Source: Monoplex corrugatus
Lineage: Eukaryota > Mollusca > Gastropoda > Littorinimorpha > Ranellidae
Assembly: GCA_030674185.1 (NCBI GenBank)
Contig: CM060312.1
Location: forward strand, 55,087,905 to 55,151,904
Direction: 5' to 3'
Length of the DNA: 64,000 nt
Of this stretch, positions 54,971 to 64,000 are shown piece by piece (the stretch's first letter is position 1; every line of letters starts with the position of its first letter). The position numbers and the translations under genes are program-made. The notes beneath the pieces are model-generated. The model was not told where the DNA came from and did not search any database. It saw nothing but the letters and a program-made list of their open reading frames with translations.

Positions 54971-55297
54971 TTAACCCTTTGACTCCCGCACTCTATCCAC
55001 CAGCTGCAAAAACTTAACTGTTTAACTCCTTCACCCTATCCACCAGGTTCCTGCAAGAACCTGGTGGATAGGGTGAGGGAGTCAAAGGGCTGTTTTTGCT
55101 TTGCTAGCATGGTTAAGAATGTAAGATGTTGGTGGACAGGGTGCGGGAGTCAAAAGGTTGTTTTTGCTTTGCTAGCATGGTTAAGAATGTAAGATGTTGG
55201 TGGACAGGGTGCGGGAGTCAAAGGGTTGTTTTTGCTTTGCTAGCATGGTTAACAATGTAAGATGTTGGTGGATAGGGTGCGGGAGTCAGAGGGTTAA
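54971..55297. mobile_element. TTAA MITE, copy 6, with tripled right arm
   Basis: TTAA (54971-54974) is followed by CCCTTTGACTCCCGCACT. An inner palindrome (CCACCAGGTTCCTGCAAGAA...) is followed by three arms of about 75-78 bp containing TTTTTGCTTTGCTAGCATGG, then GTCAGAGGG and TTAA (55294-55297). Confidence 0.8.
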
Positions 55298-55464
55298 CTT
55301 GGTAGTGGGGCGACCATATCCATCCCATCGAGTGCCAGGTGGGAGGTGGCGGACGGCCTTTAGATACAGAGAGGTTAGCTGATTAAGAAGCCCGGCTTAC
55401 CTGGACGAATGATCAGTCCAGGACCGAATTTTTATCAGGATAGGATGGAGAGGTACTTGGAGAG

Positions 55465-55520
55465 GCCACACCTGGAAAATACCCTGTATTTTCTTGTGAC
55501 GGAGCTATCAGGCTGCCTAG
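55465..55520 (-). repeat. Orphan monomer of the 46-bp satellite
   Basis: Minus-strand GCCTGATAGCTCCGTCACAA, GAAAATACAGGGTATTTTCC and AGGTGTGGCC match the satellite unit at 26.7-29.1 kb. Confidence 0.85.
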
Positions 55521-55614
55521 GGCCCTAGCCCCTTACACTCACGTAGTAGGTCTTTCGGCGAGAAGCTGTGGGAGGGGTACACTAAAAAAAAATTAAAAAA
55601 ACAAAAAACTCGTT

Positions 55615-55684
55615 GTACCAGGCCAACAGGCGCCTTAAAACAAACTCAAGTAGTACCAGGCCCACAGGCACCTTAAAACAATAG
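55615..55684 (+). repeat. Two-copy tandem duplication, 38-bp spacing
   Basis: GTACCAGGCCAACAGGCGCC and TTAAAACAA recur as GTACCAGGCCCACAGGCACC and TTAAAACAA. Confidence 0.8.
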
Positions 55685-56094
55685 GGTCATCTACATCAGA
55701 GAAGAATGGCACCTGCCCACTTAAGCCTTCAGTTGTGGAACAGCGCTGAGTTCTGCACATCAACAGGCCCACCCTAACTTAATGGAGGTCCCTTCCGTCT
55801 GTCTTGTCGCACCAGGGGACAAGTGAAGAAAATCACTGACAATTCCTCTGATTACAAGCTCCATAATACCTGGAAGAAACGGCCAAATCCATCGCCAGAC
55901 GTGTGTCCTGACCATTCAGACGGCGAACGAAAGAAAACCAACAGAACTAAAAACGCGCTGCAGATAACTTGTGTGAGGGTGGCAGTGCTGAAGGATGTGT
56001 TTCACATACTTAGATACCAATCACAAGACCTGGCTGGCATCAAACTGGAGCTCCAGCCTTCCTGTTTGACTGCCCAGATTTATGAGTTCCTTTC
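55685..56094. other. Unassigned spacer with a 114-codon frame
   Basis: The frame 55823-56167 runs into repeat E, so it is probably fortuitous. Confidence 0.35.
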
Positions 56095-56330
56095 TGGCCC
56101 AGTTCCATTCGTACTGCTTATAGCTCAGCCGACTACTAAAGCTATATCAGGGCGAACACCACGTTAAAAACAACTCCAAGTTTAATTAAAAGAACGTTTT
56201 TAAAAAAAAAAAAAAAAAGCTCACTATCATCCCTTCAAGTCTAAAATCCAATTAAAATTCTTTTACGTATGTATAATCATATATGATGAAATCCATTGCT
56301 CTTTTATAAAAAAAATTTTTTACAAAAAAC
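56095..56330 (+). repeat. Repeat E copy (5' part)
   Basis: TTATAGCTCAGCCGACTACT, ATATCAGGGCGAACACCACG and TTAAAAACAACTCC, followed by poly-A-rich sequence. Confidence 0.7.
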
Positions 56331-56530
56331 AAAAAAAAACTTAAATGGTCCGAGAGAAAAAAAACTCTCGTGTGTGCGGTCTTCAGTCCATCAACTGTGA
56401 ATGACTACCAGCCCATATTCAGAATTTGGAAAGATAAAACAGCAAGGGAGAAGAGAGGCGTACCGCCCTCGTAACAATGGCCTTAAAAAACCGAAACAAG
56501 TGCGACTGCCCGCATTCAAGCAAACAGGAA

Positions 56531-56828
56531 CCAGAAAAAAATACGAAAATAGAATCAGAACGCGTATTTCATACGACTAGACAAGACAGGCGCAAATTTT
56601 CGGCCAAATGGCCTTTATCAAGCGTAAACGTAAGATCACAAACGAATAAACACTGGACGAAGCAGAAGGGAAGTTTTTAGTCTTTTTCTCCTAATTTTTG
56701 TATTTGGTGTTTATTCGTTTGTGATATTACGTTTACGCTTGACAAAGGCCAGTTGGTCCAAAATTTGCGCCTGTCTTGTCTGGTTGTATTAAATACGCGT
56801 TCTGATTCTGTTTTCATGTTTTTTCTGG
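56531..56828. mobile_element. Foldback J: long palindrome, 123-bp arms
   Basis: Left arm 56531-56653 and right arm 56706-56828 are near-perfect inverted repeats. They begin CCAGAAAAAA...AGAATCAGAACGCG and contain ACAAGACAGGCGCAAATTTT and AAGCGTAAACGTAA. The 52-bp loop is not repeated. A diverged copy at 25521-25785 shows that it is a mobile family. Confidence 0.8.
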
Positions 56829-57005
56829 GGCCTTAAGAAAAGTTGAGGTCTCTGCCGTCTCACTCCTTCAACACTTCAGGGCTATGGTACAATGCAAAGT
56901 CACCCCCCAACATGTTAAGTCATGACCATAGATATGCGAGTTGAAAAAGGAAAGCCCAGCAGACGTCATTGGGAGGGAGGGATTCCACAAACAGTATGCT
57001 CTGCA

Positions 57006-57198
57006 TTAAATGCTTGCACTCCCTCACCTTATCTACCGGCATCTTACAAATCAGCTATGATTGCAAAGTAAAGCAGAAAGCTGGTAGGCGAGGTAAGGAA
57101 GTGAAATGAGCTTTCATCTGAGGGAATTGGATGATGAAGCTAAAGTGTTAAAGTTTTCGTAGCCGTGGAATAGGTGAGGGAAGGAAAAGGTTAGTTAA
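57006..57198. mobile_element. TTAA MITE, copy 7, degenerate
   Basis: TTAAATGCTTGCACTCCCTC at the left, TCAGCTATGATTGCAAAGTA inside, and GGTGAGGGAAGGAAAAGGTT at the right keep the family order with many substitutions. Confidence 0.5.
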
Positions 57199-57383
57199 AA
57201 ACTGAGTAGGCCCCTATGTTTGAAAATTGGACCGAGAATCCCTTGGTCCAAGACATCTTGAATCTACATAAAATTGCAAAACGGTACAACTAACTGCCAA
57301 AAACGACTCGCTATAACAAAGACTCGCAGACTACGGTCCAAATGCTGAGATCCTCTACATGTACATGTAGATACGGATAGGTG

Positions 57384-57480
57384 TGATCATGGGTGGCGCA
57401 GCATTGCGGCGACATGCTGCCCATGGGCAAAGAAGCCCGATTTTTACAAGGTAAATCTATTGTGGTTAGAAAGGGAGAAA
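57384..57480 (+). mobile_element. SINE-A 3' end
   Basis: GGGTGGCGCAGCATTGCGGC and GCCCATGGGCAAAGAAGCCC, then AAATCTATTGTGGTTAGAA. Confidence 0.65.
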
Positions 57481-57654
57481 AAACAAATACTGTTCATACC
57501 CACGAACTAGACTAAGCTATCACCGCAAATTACGATTGAGTAAGCAAAACGACTCCCTGCAGCAGAGACAAAGTAGTTCTTTAGACTTTGTGCAGAAAAA
57601 CAAGCACAGAAGTGGGATGAGCGCCCAGTGCCAATGCCACTACACGAGCTCTGT

Positions 57655-57893
57655 GTGTGTGGGGGGGTGGTGGTGGTGATGGTGGTGGTGGTGATGAGGG
57701 GGGCTGAGGGTTAGAAAGCGTTGTTCAGATATGTATGTGGCTGCTCCCCACATTTTATGACCATGGCAGCCCCTCTCTTCAATCTTTCCCCCCTGTAGCT
57801 GTCTGTGTTCTTGCCTTCTGTGTGTGTGTGTGTGTGTATTGTGTTGTGGTGTGTGTGTGTGTGTGTGTGTGTTGCGCGCGCGCGCGCGCGGTG

Positions 57894-57937
<44 letters not shown>

Positions 57938-58050
57938 CGTGTGTGTGTGTGTCTGTCTGTGTGTGTGTATCTGTCTGTCTGTCTGTCTGTGTCTGTCTGT
58001 CTATCTCTGTGTCTGTCTCTGTGTATGTATCTGTGTCTGTCTGTGTGAGT
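57655..58050 (+). repeat. (GGT)n patch, (GT)n with (GC)n core, (TCTG)n
   Basis: GGTGGTGGTGATGG lies at 57668-57696. The GT tract at 57818-57942 has GCGCGCGCGCGCGCGC at 57873-57890, and TCTG/TATC repeats follow. Confidence 0.95.
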
Positions 58051-58968
58051 TTGTCAGATTGTATTGTTTTCCTCAGTGTGTTTGCTATCAGTTTCTTTGT
58101 TTGTGCGCCTGTCAGATTGTCTGTGCGTTTATTATCAGTTTGTTTGTCTGTGAGACTGCCTATATCACTGTGCATCTGCCTGCTAGTTTGTCTAGGGTCT
58201 TGAGATTGGGATTTCCCTGCTCTTTTTACCTTCAAAGGATTAATGTTGTCTATATGTCAAACAATCTCTCACATGCACATGTACACACATGCGCGCATTC
58301 ACACACGTACGCACGCACGCACAGTACTGACAGGCGCACAAACGAGAGCATACGCCCAACCTCCAAAACAAACAGCGATACACAAGTCGTGCCTACATTC
58401 ACACACAAACCCACGTACGTATAGTAAACACAATGTTCTCATCAGCAGGAGTATGAGACAGAGAAAAAGCCAAGACACGGGGGAAGGGGTGGGGGTGAGG
58501 AGAGGAAAGAAGCAAAGAGAGTCACAGACAGACAGACAGAGGGAGCGAGCAAAAATTTTCTTCCAATCACGACTGAATGCCTAGAAAAGATACCACCCGT
58601 TTAGATCATACCATGGCGTTTTTTGTTTTGTTCCATTTGTTTGTCTTCTTGTTTTTTTTCCCCGTGTTCACCAGATCCGTCCTCTTATCGCAGTAGTATT
58701 GAAAACGTTCTCCATTTCTACTTGTTTCGCACACGGAATGCATCCTGTTCGCCGATGCAGTCTCTAGATTCTTCGCTTTGCTCCCAGATCCCTCGAACCG
58801 ATTAATCATTGACACATCAATACAAAACTTTTTTGGCAGGTGTATGCAATATGTACATGAAGTTAAACAGATAAAATAGGCAAGAACTACAAGTACAAAA
58901 GTTCGACAATAATGAGAATGGACATGTCGTTGTATCAAGACTGGTCATTTCGACTTCAACACGGAAGT
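58051..58968. other. Unassigned spacer
   Basis: (CGCA)n-like words occur near 58305-58325 and a GACA patch near 58526-58541. No gene was recognised. Confidence 0.4.
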
Positions 58969-58969
58969 T

Positions 58970-59150
58970 AAGTTCGTGTTGCTTAAAGCTGAGCTGACTA
59001 ATAAAGCAGTGAGAGGGCTACTACCACATTAAAAACACAACAAATCCCAAATCTAAGTAAAAAGACGCATGACTAGCTTTTTAAGTTTCCAATCCTATTA
59101 AACATCTTTCCCGTACAAATGATCATACAAGATGAAATGTATTGTTACCT
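58970..59150 (+). repeat. Repeat E copy (5' part), diverged
   Basis: GCTGAGCTGACTAATAAAGC and GCTACTACCACATTAAAAAC, then ATCATACAAGATGAAATGTA as at 56278-56292. Confidence 0.6.
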
Positions 59151-59394
59151 TGCAAAAAAAAAAAAAAGAAAAAAGAAAAAGAAAAAAAAAAAATCCTCTG
59201 AGGAACATCTCTGAAGAGGTTCTTTGAGGAGTATGCTGATTAGTGCTTACGTCCCACATCGTGCATGTCCAAGCATTCAATGACATTTTTTGATGCCGAA
59301 TGCTCATCACGTGGTAAGCACCATCGTGCTTCAAAAGCGGGTCCAACACACACGTTCAAATAAACGGGGAAATAATGGGGAAAAAACCGATGGC

Positions 59395-59690
59395 AGGTGC
59401 CATAGTCAAGTGGATAGGATATCAGACTTCTAACCGGGAGGTCTGGGGTTCGAACCTGCATGGGTATCTCCCGCCTGGTGGGTAAAGGGTGGATATTTTG
59501 TCCCGGATCTCCCAGGTCAGCGTGAGTGCAGACCTGTCAGTAGTTAAACATACTGACCTGAGAGATCGAAAAAGCCTGCACCCGTTACCCATCAGGCAGG
59601 AGGTACCCCAGGCAGGATCGAACCCAGACCTTCCAAATGGAAGTCCGACATCTTACCCACTTGACTACCGCTCCCGTCTATGATGTGCGT
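59395..59690. mobile_element. Inverted pair of SINE-C heads
   Basis: A plus-strand head (AGTCAAGTGGATAGGATATC, B box GGTTCGAACC at 59447-59456) runs to about 59550. A minus-strand head follows at 59555-59690 (B box on the minus strand GGGTTCGATCC at 59616-59626). The pair can fold into a hairpin. A poly-A/AAAAG tract lies at 59153-59192. Confidence 0.8.
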
Positions 59691-60385
59691 TTGCGTTGGT
59701 AAAAAAAAAAATAAAAAATTCCCCATTTTCTATCCCACAGATCCCTCCCTGTGTAATTTTTAAGTTATCTCTAACCATGTGCATCTGCGTTTATTTATGA
59801 ATTGTTTAATTTTACAAAAAAATACAGCATCCACACTTCCATACATCATCCACCCAGCCCTCCTTTTTGCTGTACCAAATCATCCACATTGCATTTACAT
59901 TACACGAATCCCTTAAATTTATTCATGTGTACGTTTCCATCAATTCTGTCGCTAAGAAGTCCCTGCGAACTAATAAACTCCATAATACTCACACCTTACT
60001 TTTGGTGTAATTTGCTTGTCCAAGAAAAGCATCTTTGATCAACGCCAAAAATCTCCCACAGCAGATCTGGCGTGGTAAGTAATTTTCAGAGTCACCGAAG
60101 ATTTTTTTGCCCCCACTGATTATTTAATTCTATCTCTCCCTCGTGGCACGTGGGTTGAATTAAAATTCCCCAGCAAACTTTCAGGGAGGATCAAAAGAAA
60201 ATAAGCGGCGTTTAGAGAGAGAATGAAGTTAGGTCTGGAATGAAAGTGACGGGCTGGAAAGAGGCACGAGCTTGCTCACAAACGGTCTTCGTTTCATCAT
60301 ATCAGATATCAGTTTACTCTTTCGTACATTCGTGGTTAAATTGCTGCTCTATTTCAGTTGACTCCTTTCGTATATTGTACTTGGG
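59691..60385. other. Unassigned spacer
   Basis: Nothing supported. Confidence 0.4.
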
Positions 60386-60450
60386 TTGGTTGGTTGGTGG
60401 TTGGTTGGTTGGTTGGTTGGTTGGTTGGTTGGTTGGTTGATTGTTGGTTT
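60386..60450 (+). repeat. (GGTT)n microsatellite
   Basis: About fifteen TTGG units, G-rich on the plus strand. Confidence 0.95.
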
Positions 60451-60839
60451 GGTTGAATCGTTGCTTGATATCAGTATATTATTTTCGTACCTTGGTGTGG
60501 TTGGTTTGTTGAATGGATGGTTGGCATTCTGAAACAAGCTACAACTGTTTTATTTCCCCACTTGTCTTGCTTTTTACTGTACTGTAGATTTTATCTGAGT
60601 GGAGTTGTTCTGCGTGGCAATAGCACGACATCCCCCCTCCCCCACTTTCCTTTTTTTTCCCCCGCAAAACTTGTTTTGTTCGCTTGTTGGTTGTGTTGTT
60701 GTTGTTATTTTCGGTTTTGTTGCTGTTATTTTGTTACATCTCCAATCTTGACTAACCGTGATCACTTTTCATTTTATTACTAAACAGAGATTGTTTCATA
60801 TCGACTAGAGGCAGGCTGCGCATCAGCGCGCGCGTCCGT
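60451..60839. other. Unassigned spacer
   Basis: Nothing supported. Confidence 0.4.
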
Positions 60840-60842
60840 GCC

Positions 60843-60886
<44 letters not shown>

Positions 60887-60895
60887 GTGTGTGTG

Positions 60896-60954
<59 letters not shown>

Positions 60955-60975
60955 GTGTGCGCGCGCGCGCGCGTG
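60840..60975 (+). repeat. (GT)n capped by (GC)n
   Basis: GT with two GGGGTGTG interruptions ends in GCGCGCGCGCGCGCG at 60959-60973. Confidence 0.95.
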
Positions 60976-61424
60976 GCCCCGTGTCTGTGCCTTCGTGAGT
61001 GCGTCTGTTTCTGTCTGATTATGAAGAAACTGTGGCAGCAGTTGTCAAATATTCATGAATGAGTTTTACTTATTTCCCGGTCGACTCAAAATCCAACACA
61101 ACGGCAAGTCGCGGTTGCATCAAGATGAAATAAACAGAAACCATATTGATGTCACTGTAAACCAAACTATAAAAGTAACTAAGTAGGAATTTACCAGTTC
61201 TTTTCAACAACATTTTATATAATAACGATAATAATAATGTAATAATAATGATAACAACAACAACAACAATGATAGTAAGAATAATGAATTATTCTTTGTC
61301 TCCTAGCGTTAGTCTTCGAGATCATTTGGGCTCACTGTGTAATACATATGCACAAGAAGATTATAATTATTACTGTTTAAAATTCCAGCCAATGCCAAGA
61401 GCCACATCAGGGTTTAGTCTTGTT
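60976..61424. other. Unassigned spacer with AAT/ACA microsatellite
   Basis: AATAATAATGTAATAATAAT and CAACAACAACAACAA at 61225-61268. Confidence 0.5.
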
Positions 61425-61975
61425 TTTATTGTTTAAAACCCAGCCGACTATGCAGAGCCATATCAGGGCTATAACCACTTCAAACGTACACACCACTCTT
61501 GAAAAAAAAATGGAAAAGACAATTAAGAACACGTCATCAATGTACTCGCGCATATAAATAAAAAAAAATAGCTAAGGATATGCCCCTGGAGTTGACCATT
61601 TCGTACAATTTATCACCAGAGGAATTAAAAAGAATTATGCGAACGTAACATTAATTGAAGACATTTCCAAAACACATATAAACTAGCCTGAATTACCTGA
61701 AATTTCGTCTGCACATCACATTCCTTAAAGCCAAAAATGCAGTCAATATGTACACCCAATTATAATCAAACCCAAGAGAAAGTATATATAGAACACATAC
61801 AAGTGAATGGACCAGTAACGCAGAAAATGACAGGTAAAGATGACAGAAAGCAAAAGAGAAAAGCAGAAAACAACAGATAACAGACATTTCTAGCACAGAA
61901 TTTCCAGAAGGCGGGATATTATTTAAACTGAAAGAACCCCCGGCATCCCCAGGGAGGAATTCATAAGATACAAAG
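61425..61975 (+). repeat. Repeat E, longest uninterrupted copy
   Basis: TTTAAAACCCAGCCGACTAT, GAGCCATATCAGGGCTATAA, AAGGATATGCCCCTGGAGTT, CATTCCTTAAAGCCAAAAAT, CACAGAATTTCCAGAAGGCG and GGCATCCCCAGGGAGG define the family order. No coding capacity was seen. Confidence 0.7.
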
Positions 61976-62264
61976 CATAATTCGTATAGAAGCACAACAT
62001 AACGACTGCCTGTCAGAATGCGTACACACATGCGCACAAATCAATGCACACACACTCAGATTCTAACCATATACACATGTCCATAATTCCTATGATGGTT
62101 TTATGACAACAAAAGGAGTGTGAATCTGGGTCGTCTTTATTGTCATAAACATACAGGCACATTCTTAGATACACACATAATGCCGCAGTGTTGGTAGTTA
62201 TGGGTGACAGTACGTATCAGTGAAAAAGTTACTACACAAACATCAACACTGAAAGGCAGTTGAT
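61976..62264. other. Unassigned spacer
   Basis: Nothing supported. Confidence 0.4.
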
Positions 62265-62515
62265 CGACGCGAGAATCAAATGGGCAAGACCTCCGACTTT
62301 CAATCAGCTTGTTGGGGTTCGATCTTTCCTGGTTACCTCCCGCCTGGTGGATAAAGAACGGAGATTTTTTCCTAGCTCTCAGGTCAGCATGTGTGTAGAC
62401 CTGTTGGTGCTACCCCTCTTCGTGCGTGCACGCACGTAAAACACCAAATATGCACGGTGAAGGTCCTCTAAGTCATAATCAGTGTCCGAGAGCTTATGGA
62501 AACATGTCAAGTTCA
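62265..62515 (+). mobile_element. SINE-C copy
   Basis: Head with GGTTCGATCT (62316-62325). Body CTCCCGCCTGGTGGATAAAG, AGGTCAGCATGTGTGTAGAC and CACGGTGAAGGTCCTCTAAG. Confidence 0.8.
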
Positions 62516-62660
62516 TATTGCTCATAGCCCAGCCGACTACTAGAGCCATATCTGGGCTAACACCACGTCAAAAACGACAACTCGGTTAAAATAAAAGACA
62601 ACAGTTAAAAACCATGCTCACCATTAATCTTGCAAGTCTGAAATGCAATTAAAGGCGGAG
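62516..62660 (+). repeat. Repeat E copy (5' part)
   Basis: ATTGCTCATAGCCCAGCCGA, CCATATCTGGGCTAACACCA and CGTCAAAAACGACAACTCGG, placed directly after SINE-C. Confidence 0.75.
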
Positions 62661-63644
62661 TATGCAGACTGTGATGTAATATGCCGCTGGTATAGTGCAA
62701 TAACGAGCATACACGCATCTGAAAAATAATCGGAATGCCGAGAAAAAAACACTTTCTCTTGGAAATGAGATTCCTTTTCAATTATACGGATTTTACAAAT
62801 GTTCGCAGTGGGAAAAAATATCCAAACCTCCACAAAGTGCCCTCGGTGCAAACGGAAATATGAAACAACACAACGCAAGCAAATCACCATCCTCCTTTTC
62901 GTCACACCTACACTGAGATCAGGAAACATGTACAAACATACTGTGATGCAACAATTGCTCTTCGTAACTAAACCATACATCTGTGCAGCCATATAGTCAC
63001 AATGTTAATGTGACTATTTTAACCAAAACAAACAACAAAAAATTCGGACACCCTGCGGCTTTGTACCTTTCACACACACACACACACTGTATTCATTAAA
63101 CAGACGGGGAGTAACTCTCTGGCTATCTGGCAATTCGCATCATCGTCTTGTTTTGTGAATTCTAAAGAAAGTGGAGCCTGTAAAAGAAGACATAACCGTC
63201 TTTTAGTTTATTAATTCGTTTATTATGGTTGTTTGGGTTTTCACTTCGGTTTCACCTTTACAACAAAGCTTAGCTCGAGACAGGATACAGATCATTTAGT
63301 GGTCAAAGCAAAAAGGACATTGCTGTACTTCAGTAAAGTTTACACAGCAAGCGCAAAAAAAAAACAAAATGACAAAGAATATTTTCTTCAATATTTTTAC
63401 GCTATGTGCATTCTACATTAATGTATAGGACAGAGACTGGGGGCCATCAGCGTTTACTAAAGATTGAAAAAAATTGCATTTTGGTACGTAAGAAATATAC
63501 CGGTGTACCATTTAGTACTCCAATTATGTTATCTGTAGTGGGATAGCAGGTATCACTTTTTTTCACAAATACCTTTACTCGATGATGGCTAGGAACAGAC
63601 TAACATGGCAGTCATACCGCATGCTAGTGACTCCTGACGTTTGG
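62661..63644. other. Unassigned spacer
   Basis: A short CA tract at 63072-63087. The 122-codon minus frame at 62624-62992 was not recognised. Confidence 0.4.
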
Positions 63645-63885
63645 AGTTTGTTCAAGAGGGAGTCATTGCAGTCGGACAATTTCATAAGCCATCCACCCAA
63701 GTTTGCCAATAATTATCTGGCAGACTCCTTGAGCCTGCGCGAAACTATGAGTTGGCAAGGTCTTCAAAATGGGGAAAGAGGGGCTTGGGGAAGACACCTA
63801 TGAAACACTAAGCTGACGCCACCAGCATGAGGGAAACATGAATATGGGTAGTGAACAGAGTAGTTACCATTGATGCGAGTGGAAC
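63645..63885 (+). mobile_element. SINE-B copy
   Basis: CATTGCAGTCGGACAATTTC, CCAATAATTATCTGGCAGAC, GCTGACGCCACCAGCATGAG and TAGTGAACAGAGTAGTTACC, near full length. Confidence 0.85.
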
Positions 63886-63911
63886 GCAATACCAGCCCTC
63901 TGTGTTAGAGA

Positions 63912-64000
63912 AATGCTGGCCTGGTTCAGATCCATATTGCTTATAGCCCAGCCGACTTCTGAGGCCATATCAGAGCTAACACGACGTTAAAAACGACGCC
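63912..64000 (+). repeat. Repeat E copy cut by the window end
   Basis: CATATTGCTTATAGCCCAGC, CATATCAGAGCTAACACGAC and GTTAAAAACGACG. Confidence 0.75.

Noticed and set aside
55823..56167. 114-codon plus-strand frame as a gene
   Set aside because: Its last third runs into repeat E, and no domain or conserved residue pattern was seen.
11821..59456. Functional tRNA genes at B-box matches (11821, 10371, 45228, 59447, 62316)
   Set aside because: No complete cloverleaf could be drawn. The matches are followed by SINE bodies or by decayed sequence.
20079..64000. CRISPR-like arrays among the regular repeats (for example 48- and 74-bp periods)
   Set aside because: The units are contiguous tandem repeats with no unique spacers, in an animal genome.

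Overview
This window is repeat-dominated intergenic or intronic DNA from an animal, most likely a mollusc and plausibly a marine gastropod. That placement is an inference from the mix seen: several tRNA-headed SINE families, RTE, L2/CR1-like and R2-group non-LTR retrotransposons, long uninterrupted (GT)n, (CT)n and (GA)n tracts, and minisatellites. No bacterial-style genes or operons occur, and no host protein-coding gene could be supported on either strand. All recognisable coding sequence is decayed retrotransposon sequence.

Layout. 1-1547: L2/CR1-like LINE 3' part. 1840-2706: RTE insertion carrying a small hAT-like element. 2993-3173: first copy of a TTAA-flanked palindromic MITE. 4724-6264: R2-group LINE 3' end between 33-bp direct repeats. 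8713-9715: SINE split by an internally deleted RTE. 10.3-11.4 kb: SINE and a 620-bp repeat. 12.4-13.9 kb: simple-sequence and 56-bp satellite DNA. 14.2-20.3 kb: mostly microsatellite. 21.2-26.2 kb: SINEs, two RTE insertions and a foldback. 26.7-29.1 kb: 46/74-bp satellite. 29.7-31.4 kb: nested DNA elements with an expanded internal array. 32.7-34.96 kb: 34-bp satellite. 39.3-40.9 kb: 74-bp satellite with a 148-bp higher order. 43.8-47.3 kb: local duplications and LINE ends. 47.3-52.3 kb: palindromic repeat, RTE, repeat E and LINE C-terminus. 52.6-64 kb: more MITEs, SINE pairs, a long palindrome and repeat E copies.

Names used below. SINE-A ends GGTGGCGCTGTA...CCCGAATTTCACA. SINE-B contains TCGGACAATTCCATATGC. 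SINE-C is tRNA-headed, with a body reading GTGCCTAAACCCC. SINE-D is tRNA-headed, with GACCACACAGTCGTGTCTCA. Repeat E contains CAGCCGACTACTAAGGCC. Repeat F contains TTACAGGTGGTCTAGGT. Repeat G contains AAGGTCACAGTGACCTTGA. Repeat H contains TTCTCAAGATGACGTCTCC. Element I has termini like GGTGCGTTCACGTTAACACC. Foldback J is a 300-bp palindrome. The TTAA MITE begins CCCTTTGACTCCC.

The most interesting system is the TTAA MITE. Seven copies are present. Several contain a smaller copy of themselves inserted at an internal TTAA, and in at least three copies one arm has been tandemly amplified. In one copy this has grown into a roughly 1-kb minisatellite still bounded by the element's termini. The window therefore shows a route from transposon to tandem repeat. 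Insertion footprints (target-site duplications) allow a relative order of events to be read at several loci.
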